Positions 13,701 through 25,009 of a stretch of DNA of 64,000 bases are shown here, piece after piece. The translations under genes were made by a program, and so were the position numbers. The notes under the pieces are model-generated. The model did not search any database. It was not told the origin of the DNA and was given only the letters and a program-made list of their open reading frames with translations. Origin of the DNA: Cyclina sinensis (Eukaryota > Mollusca > Bivalvia > Venerida > Veneridae); contig JAAONU010000001.1 in NCBI GenBank assembly GCA_012932295.1, forward strand, positions 43,869,134 through 43,933,133, read 5' to 3'. Each line of letters starts with the position of its first letter. The stretch's first letter is position 1.

Positions 13701-16076
13701 GAGATGAACTTTGGTTGGAACACCTTCATGGTTGAAAAACTTTCGACAGCACTTGCCCCTAGTCTCATAATAAAACAACTGAACCATGCCGATTCTATAC
13801 TCCACACCGATGTTGAACAAGTTTCAGGCCACGTCTGAAAATGTAAAATGTTTTAGACGATGCTGTATGAAAGACATGCAAAGATGTTATTGGAAGTATC
13901 AGATCAATTTCAACAATATTTTGTTGCTTTATATTGGTGCCATACAGGCTTCTGGAAACAACTTCTGACAACCAAATGTATCTGGTTTCATTAATGTGCC
14001 ATAAAAGTACCTATTGATCATGTTAGTTCAACGTGTAAAAGAATTTTTTTCTCGATTCTATTCTTCTTGAAATAAAACTACATGTTTATATTATATATAA
14101 AAGAAATGTTACGTATATATGCAATGTAATTATTCGAGTTTCAAATACTAATTTGTTAGGAAGACATAATATTGAAATAAACCCTTTAAAACATCACTCT
14201 TTAGCTTGTTGCTACTGTGAATTGAATCCCAGATGTAATAACTCAGACATTTAATAACGTTTTCCAGAAACCATGAACAAACTTGTATCGAAACATTCGA
14301 GATCTGAGACAGAAATACTTCACGTTAGGGACACATTTATAAAGCAACCTGAATAATTCAAGTTGTCAAGCTAACACACTAAACAGAAGATTACGTTATT
14401 GTTGTCTAAAGCTATTCATTTAATATTTAACTGAAACAACATATTGACTGCACACGTATCAAAGATATGGAAGATTGATTTCTTTTTACAGGAAATAAGC
14501 ATTTTGTTTCATTATAAGAATAATTTAAAGAATGTCCGTATGAATTATGTACTATTGTGTTTTATTCGAATAAGAAATGACTTGTTCAGTATAACATAAA
14601 TTGAGCAATTTTAGTTTTATTGTTTTTGCCCTTAAAGGGATAAATCTGATCGAATATAAATGTAAAATTCGTTTTACATGTTGATGTCAAAGTGTGTACT
14701 ATGGATTCTGCCATAGCATTTAAATATTACATTTGCTTTATTCTCTTAATAGGCATAACCTAAGAAATATCACGTACATTTGAGTGATTTTTAATGAATA
14801 AATAACCCGATGTCAAGGTATTAGTAAACAATTCTTAGTGTGACAGGGAAACTGAATACATTTATATAAACCTTTATATAAAAAGTTTTTATACAATTTT
14901 TTAATAGATAGCCATTAATTCCTATTGGATTCATACTAAATGTTTTATATACTAAGGATTTTTTCTGGGCATGTGTTCTTCTTTAAATCATCAATTATCA
15001 TCTATTTAGTAGTAAATAAGCTAATGAAACAGAAACATATTTCGGTAAATTGTAGGATGTCCCTTTAAGCTAAATATTATTACTTTACGCATACGTCTGC
15101 TAAAACAAAACAAATGAATAACCATTAAAGGTTTGTTTGCAGTTTACTAGCAGGTAACGTCTAACAATGAGGATTTAAGTCAAACAAAATACCGTTTCAA
15201 ATTGTTGAATAATTATGAACGGGCCAGCAACTTATGGCAAGCATTCCTGCTGTCAGCTGTTTCATGAACGGGCCAGCAACTTATGACAAGCATTCCTGCT
15301 GTCAGCTGTTTCATGAACGGGCCAGCAACTTATGACAAGCATTCCTGCTGTCAGCTGTCTCATGAACGGGCCAGCAACTTTTGACAAGCATTCCCGCTGT
15401 CAGCTTTTTATTAACCGTGAATTTTTCTGAAAATCCTGAATTTAAACAGCAAATTAGAGTTGATTTACATAGTTGTATTTCCTATCATATTGAACTGTTT
15501 CATATTCTAGAAGCAAACGAAAAATAGAAAATACATGTTTAGAGCAAAATACATTTTCATTTGGACTTATTAGAAAAGACAAATAGCATATAACACATTT
15601 CATAAATAGTTTCTTACCAGTTTAGTAGTTCAAACATCTTACAACACCGTTATGGTAGTTAATTTGAACAGTATGCAAGAATAACTTTAAAAATCCTTTA
15701 ATATACACGTTGCAGTATTCTAAGACACAAACACAGTTATTTAAACATATTCATACAGATGTAACAAATTTTCAATTTTTTATGAAAAAATAAGAAAGAA
15801 AAAAAGAACACCCAGAATGCTTCTCTTTGTTTTAATTAAATACAGAAAAGTACAAAGCAGAAAACAAAATTAAGCGTGAAATACATTTAATCTTTAACAC
15901 CATCACTATATAGAAGATAAAATTACAGTCACTAAAACAACGATATTCAGCGAAAGCAACAGTTATTCAATTCCACAATTTCAGTATCGACTTACCGCCT
16001 ACCAAAAACTCAATTCCTTTCCCAGACTTGTTTTTCACATTCCTGTAGCATGTCCAATACAGCAATACTGTGAAGA
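10378..16076 (-). CDS. unrecognised multi-exon gene, three supported exons
   Basis: The function is unknown; no family was recognised. Exon C (10706-10378) opens after ttcatttcAG and ends at TGA. It encodes about 108 residues rich in Trp, Tyr and Lys (start WAQPALSSYWMLK; later GSVVISGKIK and FQLGYCVTGTLERG), which may be beta-rich. Exon B (13834-13688) lies between ttttcAG and GTAACT and encodes MVQLFYYETRGKCC and VHLFPYEG. Exon A (about 16076-15996) ends at GTAAGT and encodes a hydrophobic FTVLLYW then GKGIEFLVG. All junctions are phase 1, so A-B-C join in one frame. An in-frame TGA at 13826-13824 interrupts B. Either translation begins at ATG 13787, giving a 142-residue protein from B and C with A as 5' UTR, or the gene is a pseudogene or recoded at UGA. 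The N-terminal exons and promoter are not identified; the module at 19.75-20.08 kb is a candidate. Confidence 0.55.
10707..13687 (-). other. intron 2 of the unrecognised gene
   Basis: A 2.98 kb intron with GT..AG ends (GTAACT ... ttcatttcAG). It contains the second copy of the diverged duplicate block at about 11255-11350 and a poly(A) run near 13664-13680. No embedded gene was recognised. Confidence 0.5.
11255..11350. repeat. diverged duplicate block, copy 2
   Basis: Collinear short matches to 7440-7570 (ggtgaatcacgtt, attaatgttaggagat, aaaggtctg, acatcaatttg). It sits inside the intron of the minus-strand gene, so at least one duplication event touched this locus. Confidence 0.4.
13688..13834 (-). 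CDS. internal (or first coding) exon of the unrecognised gene
   Basis: A 147 bp exon (49 codons, phase 1 to 1) between ttttcAG and GTAACT. In the frame that joins both neighbours it reads D-V-A-stop, then NLFNIGVEYRIG, then MVQLFYYETRGKCCRKFF and VHLFPYEG. The stop is TGA at 13826-13824. A possible start ATG lies at 13787-13785. A second open frame through the same exon (SIESAWFSCF) does not join exon C in frame and is judged a shadow. Confidence 0.5.
13835..15995 (-). other. intron 1 of the unrecognised gene
   Basis: A 2.16 kb interval with GTAAGT and ttttcAG ends. It holds the 49 bp minisatellite at 15214-15409. No other feature was recognised. Confidence 0.45.
15214..15409. repeat. minisatellite, 4 x 49 bp
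   Basis: Four copies of a 49 bp unit. The motif cgggccagcaactt starts at 15220, 15269, 15318 and 15367. The units carry tcatgaacgggccagcaac and cattcctgctgtcagctg. The last copy has three or so substitutions and fades after 15405. It lies in an intron and is not a multiple of three. Confidence 0.95.
15996..16076 (-). CDS. candidate upstream exon (coding or 5' UTR)
   Basis: Bounded on the minus strand by ctgtggcAG and by a consensus donor GCG|GTAAGT; 81 bp, phase 1 to 1. It encodes a short hydrophobic stretch, FTVLLYWTCYR, then a basic linker and GIEFLVG, which would suit a membrane anchor. The acceptor has only a modest pyrimidine tract, so the 5' boundary is uncertain. If the gene starts at ATG 13787 this exon is untranslated. 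Confidence 0.35.
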
Positions 16077-16079
16077 CTG

Positions 16080-18590
16080 CCACAGGGTGTCAAGGAGAGT
16101 CTTCACTATGAATGCTCATACATCAGAAACGCAAATGAAGCGATGGATCAATAGAATTACACTTTCAGCGACACAAAACATAATAAGTTATATATCTTGA
16201 AACGCTTTCCCTCACTTTGAAAGCCGATCGATGGCTGACTGTCAGGTTACATTAGGACTTTTGCAAACTATGGCTTGTATTTCTGATATCTGAAGGACGA
16301 ATATCTCTCTTAAATGTCTTGAAATCGTGTACTTCTATTCAGTTCTTTCATTTTATGTACGCTCACTTTTTTCCGCAAAATATCACATCTGCGTCCTAGG
16401 TTTTTAATTGTTTCTGGTTTATTGTCGTAGAGACAGAAATACCAGCAAATAAAGGGAAAGTTGTTAAAACAATCCACTTAATATACATAAGAAATGTCGC
16501 CGTAAAATTTATGTCGCTTAAACATGAATTTGTGCTTATAAGCCTATGTTTCCTGAATGAAGAACCGAAGAATATCTATGCCATTTATTCAGTATTTCAA
16601 CTTTTTAAAACTGTATAATACTAAAGTTAGGATTTACGTCAGTCAAACACTTTAACTGTTTATACAAGAACAGAAAGAAAAAAAATAAAGAAAATTCAAA
16701 TAAATAATAACGAATATCTGACCAGTAAATGTAAAACATGTTCCCGAGTCGATGTGTACCCTCACAAAAATATTGAATGCAGTATATGTAATGTTTGTGC
16801 CACTGATTTGTATGTGGTTATAGTGTTAAATGTCAGCTGCGTTATGTTATATATTGTTTCCCTACATACAAGCTGAAATATCATCAGCACATTTATAGGA
16901 ATGTAATATCTATATTATATATGTTGCTAAAATCTCTGGTAGCATATAATTATGTTGTCAAAAATACCCGGAGTCCTCTTATCAGTCATATATGTAAGTA
17001 CATACCTATCTAGATTTTCAATATTTTCTTTGTCTTATACTAAGATTACAAAACTTGCATTTGAATCGTTTAGAAGGAAATGGAAAATAGCCTATTCAAA
17101 ATAATATAGCATAACAAGTATGAAACATGTAAAGTTTTAAACGTTTGTTCTTTCTTAATCAATCACAGTTTCATATAGTACTCGTTTGCTATTTTTTTTC
17201 CATGCACATTTATTAGTACACGTATGTAAATAAGTAATTTGCGTATAAATTTGACATGTGCTATACAGTATATGGCTAATACATAATATTTGATCATACA
17301 CACGTTACATACTAAAATAACTATACAAAATTAGAACATCCGGACAGATGGGCCAAAATGTCACCAGCGTGTATCATTTTCATACCGTGTGAGGAGTTAG
17401 AAGATACATAAAAATTCATATGGCATATACATAAACAAGGTAAACAAACAATTGATATATCGAATAGAGAAAGACTGTATGCAGTCCAAGTGTCAAAATA
17501 AATGTTACAAAATTCGTTATGTAAACATTACTCAACCAAGCTAGGTTAAAAATGTGTATATATTTAAAGATTCTGTTCCAAAGAGTTCATACTGGTACAA
17601 TAGTATATGGAATTTTACTGACGAGACATTACTTGCGTCAATTTTATGAGATGACTTTTACAGCAAGTTTTTCTGCATCGAAATTAAGATGGCTACGTCA
17701 GAACACATAAAACTGTAATAATATATATTGTAAGTCCCTTGGATAAAAGACTAAGTTTCTATTGTATAGTTGAATGTGTGAAAAACTGAACAGAACTATG
17801 ATTCAGGTACTGTTTAAGTTTGTTTCCGCCGTCTAAACGGAAAGAACTGTCGTAAAATGTAAGCCGGCTGAACTGAACGATGAAGTCTTATAACCTAACC
17901 ATGATGATAGATCATAATATTATTTATTATAACAGAGTCGTAAAAATATAATACTAAATGGACAGTCGCTTAAGGTTTTAGGGCTCTTACGGAAACTACC
18001 AAACGTTTATTAAAATAGACTACATTGGAATCTGTATCACCTAAGACACGTTATCCTATCATTTAGAGAAAATTACCGTTAATAATTGAAATAGCAGATA
18101 CCCCGTATTTCTGAAGTCGGTGTTTATGGTCAAGCTGCTAAAAAGGAAAAAAGGCGATTATTATACATGTAAAATGAATCAGTTAATTTGTCTGAATCCA
18201 AAAAGACGGATATATTTACATTTAAAAAATATTATCAACTAACAGAAGTAACTTTACGAGATATTCTATATTCAAATGACTGATACATTTAGATTTCACA
18301 ACATTTTACGGCAAACTGCACAAATATGATTTTACTGAATGTATTCTTAACAAGCTAGCAACGGATATTGTTTATCTTCATGCAAATTCCTTACTTTTCT
18401 TTGAACAGCTTATGTTTCCAAGATGATTTCTTGTGATTTTCAAAATCTCTGAGCTAAAAGTGAATCTAACTTTATTTTGGAACAACACTTTAAAATGATT
18501 AATAATTAATCAATTTTGGTTTTTGGTATCATGTTCCTAAGAATAGAACTATTTTTCACACACGGTAATTGACAAATAATTTCTACGTGT
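16080..18590. other. gene-free stretch upstream of exon A
   Basis: No supportable exon or repeat family was seen. If the gene's promoter is at about 19.8 kb, this would be its first intron. Confidence 0.4.
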
Positions 18591-18594
18591 TCTT

Positions 18595-18880
18595 TTTCGT
18601 GTCATGTAATTATACTTGCTATCCAATGTGTGTCGTCTGCAAAGTATGAACAGGAATGCTATCCAATTATTCAAATACAAACTGACAATGCTTTAGTTTT
18701 CCGCAGTCAACCGTCTGGAATTTGTTTATACAGCGCACTAAGCAGACTGGAAAATATAATTAAAAAAGACTTCTAATACATTAGAGAATGCATACAGAGT
18801 TTTGACGTATTAAAATTCTGTCATTTCCTGGGGTCCGGACTAGACTATTTAATGCAAGCGGCTGATTCAAACATTTATGC
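18595..18880. repeat. duplicate block D, copy 1
   Basis: Collinear with 24650-25000. Shared ordered motifs are aaatacaaactgacaat, aaccgtct, tttatacagcgcactaagca, agagaatgca and tttcctgg. Divergence is substantial with small indels, so this is an old duplication. No coding content. Confidence 0.65.
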
Positions 18881-19140
18881 CTGTTTGAATTTATTTTAAG
18901 TAAGAATTACTAAGCACCGTCGGTAATGTAACAGTAACATATGGTACAGATAATTTCAAACAAGGTCTGAACATGGGAACTTCGTTGTAGACAGATGGAG
19001 GAGTTCTGTGATGTCTTGTAATGCAAGATGTTCAATGAAAATCTCTTTTAGTTCTGTGTTTGAAAATAAAGGCTGAAATTAAATGCTATAAAGAATAAGA
19101 CTAGACATGCAAATGACATAGAGGATATTTGTTTGTTTTT

Positions 19141-19264
19141 GTGGAAGATGAGAATTTATTTCATCGAGTGAACACCATATGTGATATTTTCACGAGTGGC
19201 GCAGCCACGAGTGAAAATATCAACATATGGTGTTCACGAGATGAAATAAATTCCCATCTTCCAC
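19141..19264. repeat. terminal palindrome in left fold-back arm
   Basis: About 60 bases pair with the following 60: gtggaagatg ... catcttccac outside, then gaatttatttcat, gtgaacaccatatg, gatattttcac, and a centre at tggcgcagcca. A few mismatches (aga/ccc, tgat/tcaaca) interrupt it. It would form a cruciform-prone hairpin. Confidence 0.92.
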
Positions 19265-19744
19265 TAAAAAAACAAACAAATTTTCTTTTTATTTTATGCC
19301 AACACGTCAAAAATGGGTTTTTTTTATGACATTTTTAATCAGGGCCTTCAATAAATTCCCCATGGTGAGCCCCAAATCAGTTAATGCGTACTTTGGTTAC
19401 TCCGCACAATTAAAAGTGCAGACAATCTCCAATACATATGATAACTTTACTTCTGCTGAAATAAACTGAATACACTTTCATCAAATAATATTTATTTTTG
19501 TCTACACAGTTTATCAATATTTATTGAATTTTGCCATACATACTTTAATTATAAAAGCGGATTAATACTCAATATTCAATAGTTCGGGCACAAACATGTA
19601 TTATCAAAATGGTAATTAACTAATTCAAAACAGTGTATTATCACTTTTATCTCACTGATATTTCCCTATATTTCATTGGTAGGCATAAAATAAAATTGTT
19701 TTCATTATCAAAGCAACAGAAAAGCGTCTATGATAGTAAGTCCA

Positions 19745-20080
19745 AAAAATGAAATAATACACGAACGGTCAAGCCCTGCTTAGATGATAACTGTACTCTA
19801 GACAAATATTCCACGTCTGTGTGTATTTATATGATTCAGATAATGGTCTAGTGGACAAAAAAAGCTGATCATTGCCAGCCTGGTTTATCTTATATCAGAG
19901 TTATTGCTGCCCAAGAAGATACAACATGTCTTATCGATTTGGTCTTCTCTTGTTAACAGGCTCTGAAAAGCAATGTATTAACCATAATTTGTTTCCTTTA
20001 TGCTTGGCATCGCTTTCATCCATTAAGTAGTTGCCTTGATTGGATACATTCAATTCAGCAAATATGTAGAATCCTATGAA
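19745..20080 (-). promoter_or_regulatory. conserved module, copy 1 (TATA- and CCAAT-bearing)
   Basis: Shares ordered blocks with 33165-33490 and 41115-41415: acggtcaag, (g)gacaraaaagctgatca, cttatcgat, ctttcatcca and cctgattggata. On the minus strand it has TATAAATA (19831-19824) and CCAAT (20043-20039) about 210 bases upstream, which is farther than usual for a CCAAT box. If it is a promoter it points toward the unrecognised gene at 16.1-10.4 kb. Promoter function is inferred; it could equally be an interspersed repeat. Confidence 0.4.
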
Positions 20081-20119
20081 ACAGCGCGTAGGTTTATATA
20101 AAATGGTTTTTTAACGTGT

Positions 20120-21040
20120 TTGATATAAATTGTAGCCGGAGCATTGTATTGACTAGGTATAATATCTTAAAAATGCAAAGACTAGCCTTTTGTTCTTTTG
20201 TTTTTTTCTTGTCAACTTAATTTCGCAAATGTCCGTAAGTATCAAAATATCTGAAGTATCGTAACCAACGGTAATTTGGCTATTTGCATAGGAAAACCCA
20301 AAAAAATATTTCAAATTTAATTGCACATTGTCTAGCGTTGTTATATCGGTTTTAGTTATCTATTTTCAAACATTAACTGTCGTTTTTCTATTTTCAGTTC
20401 CTGACTAAAATACCATAAGAGTTTTTTTTTCTTTCTTTAAATCATAGCAATGACGATGTTAAGACATGCTAATCAGACGTTACATATTCTGGTGAATCCA
20501 ATATTCAGATGAACCTGCTGTAAAGACCGTTTTGGATGAACCATAACTAGTTTTGAACGGGTTCCATTTTGCGAGTGTCCCAGGTATTTGTATGGCTATT
20601 CAAGGAAAGAAAAAGATATAATATTCAATAGTATGCACTAATTATTAAGTTTTTGAACCAGCATGACCCTGACACAATCTGAATTTATTAACCGTCACAA
20701 AAAAGAGCAACAGTATGCCCATGTTTCATGAATATTGTGAAATGTTCGACCTCTGAGTGTTATAACTGTTTTATATAGTTAGGAAACCATGAACAATTGT
20801 CCATGTATAGTTTCATGTGATTTGTGTAAACCTCTTTGTTAAGTTTGGATTTTCTTTGTCAAAAATTACAAAACATACCAAACTCTGACGCCTGAAATAT
20901 GAATTCTCAATAACAGCGTTATGCATGTACAATTAACGTGTAAGCCAGTAGAATTAGCCGTGTCCGAACATGTTCCTGGAAGTACTGTTTACAGATTAAT
21001 AGTTTCTAGTGTATATTTTATATCTTTTTCTGGATTTTTA
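20120..21040. other. interior of fold-back element, no gene
   Basis: No open frame above 60 codons, transposase motif or recognisable repeat was seen. Confidence 0.45.
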
Positions 21041-21711
21041 CTCTTTTTTATTTTATGCCTACCAATGAAATATGTGGAAATATCAGTGAGATAAAAGTGA
21101 TAATACACTGTTTTGAATCAGTTAATTACCATTTTGATAATACACTGTTTGTGCCGGAACTACTGCTTGATGAAACTTCAGGAATTTCCCCACCACAAGA
21201 GAATCCGCTGTATTTCAGACTGTGACAGCGAGTGAAATTTATTTACCTTGTTAAATCCAATTATAATATTGAATTCCTGAGCCTAACTAGTTGTGAACAA
21301 TGATGAAATTCGCCATAAATTATTTAAAATGTCTGATTTGTTTACATAACTCACATGGACAATATCCAATATGGCCGACTTTCAATTCAATTTATTGAAT
21401 ATTACTCGGTATTAATCCGCTTTTATAATTAAAGTATGTATGGCAAAAATTCAATAAATATTGATAAACTGTGTAGACAAAAATAAATGTTATTTGATGA
21501 AAGTGTATTCAGTTTATTTCAGCAGAAGTAAAGTTATCATATGTATTGGAGATTGTCTGCACTTTTTATTGTGCGGAGTAACCAAAGTACGCATTAACTG
21601 ATTTGGGGCTCACCATGGGGAATTTATCGAAGGCCCTGATTAAAAATGTCATAAAAAAACCCATTTTTGACGTGTTGGCATAAAATAAAAAGAAAATTTG
21701 TTTGTTTTTTA

Positions 21712-21835
21712 GTGGAAGATGGGAATTTATTTCATCTCGTGAACACCATATGTTGATATTTTCACTCGTGGCTGCGCCACTCGTGAAAATATCACATATG
21801 GTGTTCACTCGATGAAATAAATTCTCATCTTCCAC
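21712..21835. repeat. terminal palindrome in right fold-back arm
   Basis: The inverted counterpart of the palindrome at 19141-19264, almost base for base, including its asymmetries. It was therefore copied as part of the arm rather than formed independently. Centre at about 21772-21777 (ggctgcgccac). Confidence 0.92.
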
Positions 21836-21862
21836 AAAAACAAACAAATATCCTCTATATGT

Positions 21863-23640
21863 TAAGCTAAAGCATAAGTAAGCATCTCATGAGAGTTCCA
21901 CAAGCATCGTATAAAACTATGAGCAAGCGATTATGCTTTTAAAGATTTGGATTTTGATTTGGAGTTTTATAATCTAAAACTTTATGAAAAGCAATGTCCT
22001 TCCCCGTTAATAATGCCTTAGAGCTGAGTACATGAATTACATGCCATGTAGCACCATATAATGTTTTAACTCGCATAAACATGAGTAAAGTTATTATTTT
22101 TTATCCAAACAGTTTTTATTTAGAAATTTAATGTTAAGCTCTCACGATCTGCAACTGAACAAAAGTCCTCAAGAAAACATCTTGCGTGACTACCAGACAT
22201 GAACTGTTCGCTCATTATTTTGTTTTTAGGTTGAAATAATCTTTAAAATTCTTTTTTTAATGCAAACTTAATTTATAAATTAAACTCAAAAGAGACAAAT
22301 TAATGTACAGCGGTAAAAATTTCATACTCACTTTAAATAGATGCCTCGTGCATTATACAATCTCATCAGAAAATTTTGTCTTAGTGGTGCCATTCGAAGC
22401 CGCCTGGAAAAATAATATGTTATTTGTTGAACTATTCATTTGAATGTACAATAATTCGTCCGCAATATTGTAGCTACCATCTACTGACGGATACTACTTT
22501 TTTATTACATAATTACTATCTTACAATGCGCAACTTATCAACTTATATCTTTAAATATCGAATATTAAAGTGGTATATATACATCTGCCTTCGAGACCGC
22601 GAATACCCTAGCAATCACATGCAAAACCGATTCAACCAAGCACCCCCTACCCCCTCCCTGATATACGCACACTATCACATTTTGATTTCTGTAGTATGGT
22701 ATTGACACCCATAACCGTTAAGTGATGTTTGTTATTTCAAACGCAAGAAGAAGAAACTAAAAATATTCGAACCAACCACTAACCGTAACTGTGTGTTACA
22801 GAAAGTTTTATACATGGGCATTTTTATGTCTTTGCGACAATTTTAATCATCCTGTTTAAGCCAATGGTTGAAGATTTCAACATAATGTATTTATGCCTTT
22901 TTTGCAATGGTATTGACCAAGAGATGACAGCACTGACTTTATAAAAATAAAATGTAAATTCATGATTTGCCTTTCAGACTTTCCTATCCTACACTTTCAT
23001 GTTTTTATCGTTTTTTTTTCAAGCAATAAATTCATGATAGAATATACCCGTTCATCGGTCATGAGTTTCTTACAATAACTCACCATACTCGATGAAGAAT
23101 CATATATTCTTACGATAAAGGCATCTCCTTCCGCTTTGCCATGTTCAACAGCGATAAGGCTAAAAAAAATTAATGTTTTGTTTCTCAGGCCCCGCCGCAT
23201 ACGTTTTAGAACGCCCGCTTCGATTTTCAATCACTGGCAAAAAAAATTTTATTTATTAAAAAGTCTTTTTACTATTCCCGGTGTGGCAAGAAGTACCGTG
23301 GTAAACGGTTTGTTTATGTTAATAACAATCGTAACAACTCGGCCTTTTCCGACAACTTCGTATAAAGACCTCGTATGTAAGTATATGAATACACCAAATG
23401 GTAATTCACGTCGGCTTTATTAAATATAAACAAACATGGCAGAACTCAAGCAGTTTCTGTCTTATGCATTAGAAAAATATGAAAATAAATGTTAATTTAA
23501 AGTATAAACAGATAGAGGCATTAAGAAATGTTTTCAATTTAGCAGACACCGCCTGTATAATAAAATAGTCCAATATGGCGCCTACCACATTATTTCCGAG
23601 GTGACTTATTGAAGTGGCCAGAGTTGTTCCGAATATGTTA
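21863..23640. other. gene-free stretch
   Basis: Overlapping 77-95 codon frames at 22997-23423 on both strands have no recognisable domain. At 23436-23495 a 19-codon frame, MAELKQFLSYALEKYENKC, starts in a good context (acaaacATGG) but ends at once and has no donor. Confidence 0.4.
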
Positions 23641-23642
23641 AT

Positions 23643-23908
23643 AGTGGTGTGCAACCTTAGCTCAATAGGTAGAGCACTGGATTAGTCGGTCGTTGGTTCG
23701 ACCCCTGGGCAGGGCAAAATTTCTCCGTGACGATTGTTCTCAGACATTGTGTCTTATGTTCATATGTGTCTCACCGCTGATTCAGAGTAGATCATATGGG
23801 AACAGTAGTCAGTCACTTGCGGAGAAATTGGCAATTACTGGTAAGGTGGACTGACCGCCGAGATATAACATATGTTGAAATCGGCGTTAAACCCCAAAAC
23901 AAACAAAT
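23643..23908 (+). repeat. tRNA-derived SINE, copy 1
   Basis: Pol III A box (ttagctcaataggtagagca from 23658) and B box (GGTTCGACCC, 23695-23704) lie in the right order and spacing. A body follows (cacttgcgga, ggtggactgaccgccgag), then a tail gttaaaccccaaaacaaaca. The same body and tail occur at 62908-63164. The A/B head resembles a tRNA gene but lacks a clean cloverleaf 3' half. The SINE is complete from head to tail. Confidence 0.88.
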
Positions 23909-23910
23909 AT

Positions 23911-24640
23911 ATGCGTCTCAATAACTTCGATCGAGCGAGTGTTTACGACACATTGATTCAAATACGGCCACGTTTTTGGTTTTCTACAAATTTGCGACAA
24001 ACGGGTAAAAATAAAGCTTGTAAAACAAATTTTATTTTCAGAACAATATTCCATGCTTTTGTCAATGCCTTTCTCTTGATGTAATTTTAAAAGATTAAGA
24101 CTAATTTTCGTGTGTTTAGACTGTCTTAAATTAGGATTTTATTATATCAAATAAGTACATGTAGAAATACATTCTTACTTAAAAGATTATTGTGTTTTTT
24201 TTTTTCACATGACATGTTATTTCTGTTTAGAAAAAAAGTTCTAGCAAGTCTTGTTAAGGATAAAAAGTGGTGTTGCATATTATAAAGTATTTTAATACAA
24301 CAGAGACTGATGAGCAGTTAAAGTAAAATATGATTTGATTTTACTGAATGCTCTCAGTAGATCTTTTAGGTTAATACTCTGCAACACATTAAACACCATC
24401 TTGATACAGATGGTAATTTCAACATATCCAGTGCCATTGATCATTAAAACTGTATTTATATGAATTTTTGGGGATATGAAATCTCATATTAAGTGCGAAA
24501 TCATGAATAAAAAAAAAATGAGGGTATAAAAAAAAATTCCGCCCTCCCTCATATAATTTTGATAAAAATGGCCTGAGAAACTAAACATTATTTTTTTTTA
24601 GCCTAAATGACATTAGGTTAATGTCCGTCAATTTTATCTC
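23911..24640. other. gene-free stretch
   Basis: A 70-codon frame (23872-24084) starts inside the SINE tail and is judged spurious. Poly(A/T) runs occur near 24200 and 24510-24600. Nothing else was recognised. Confidence 0.45.
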
Positions 24641-24649
24641 ACACTACTT

Positions 24650-25000
24650 ATTGCTGAATCATTTTCCTTGAGTAATTATATCCGCTATGTAATAGCTGCC
24701 GTCTGTTGGGCATTTTCTTAAAATACAAACTGACAATATTCTAATTTTGCTAGGATAACCGTCTACAATAATTTATACAAGGCACTAAGCAGACTTTGTA
24801 ATGTAATAACATACGACCTCTTATACATAAGAGAATGCAAATAAGGATTTGTTTATCTGCTGGAAGCTACACGAGACATTTGGTGCGATCTCAAAAAAGC
24901 AAATACATATAACTTGTTCAAACATACTGCCAAAAGTTTTCACGCTTTACAGACAATAAAAATGTGTTAAGAGTGTTTCACTTCCTGGAAGAGGCATCTG
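24650..25000. repeat. duplicate block D, copy 2
   Basis: Collinear with 18595-18880 in the same orientation (aaatacaaactgacaat, aaccgtct, tttatacaaggcactaagca, agagaatgca, cttcctgg). Separation is about 6.1 kb. The fold-back element lies between the two copies. Confidence 0.65.
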
Positions 25001-25009
25001 GTATCCACT

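Larger units (their letters stand above)
19119..21862. mobile_element. fold-back (long inverted repeat) element
   Basis: Left arm 19119-19699 and right arm about 21040-21862 are near-identical inverted copies. The ends read atagaggatatttg and caaatatcctctat, with a possible TA target duplication just outside gagg/cctc. The right arm has about 245 extra bases (about 21160-21405) absent from the left. Within each arm, next to the tip, lies a separate near-perfect palindrome. The interior (about 19700-21040) carries no transposase ORF, so the element looks non-autonomous, and it includes copy 1 of the ~300 bp module. The superfamily is not assigned. The arms could alternatively be two separate insertions in opposite orientation. 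Confidence 0.8.

Noticed and set aside
10378..13834. Selenoprotein interpretation of the in-frame TGA
   Set aside because: No SECIS-like stem was apparent in about 180 bases of 3' UTR by eye, and no Sec-family motif surrounds the codon. It is kept only as a test in the findings.
19129..19329. 66-codon plus-strand ORF (and its 93-codon mirror at 21566-21847)
   Set aside because: Both are translations through the terminal palindrome and arm of the fold-back element. Identity of the two peptides comes from the inverted repeat, not from coding selection.
22997..23423. Opposed 77- and 95-codon ORFs
   Set aside because: They overlap on opposite strands with basic, low-information sequences and no domain, consistent with chance.
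23436..23495. 19-codon start MAELKQFLSYALEKYENKC with good start context
   Set aside because: No splice donor before the stop and no downstream homologous frame. It may be a decayed first exon, but this is unsupported.
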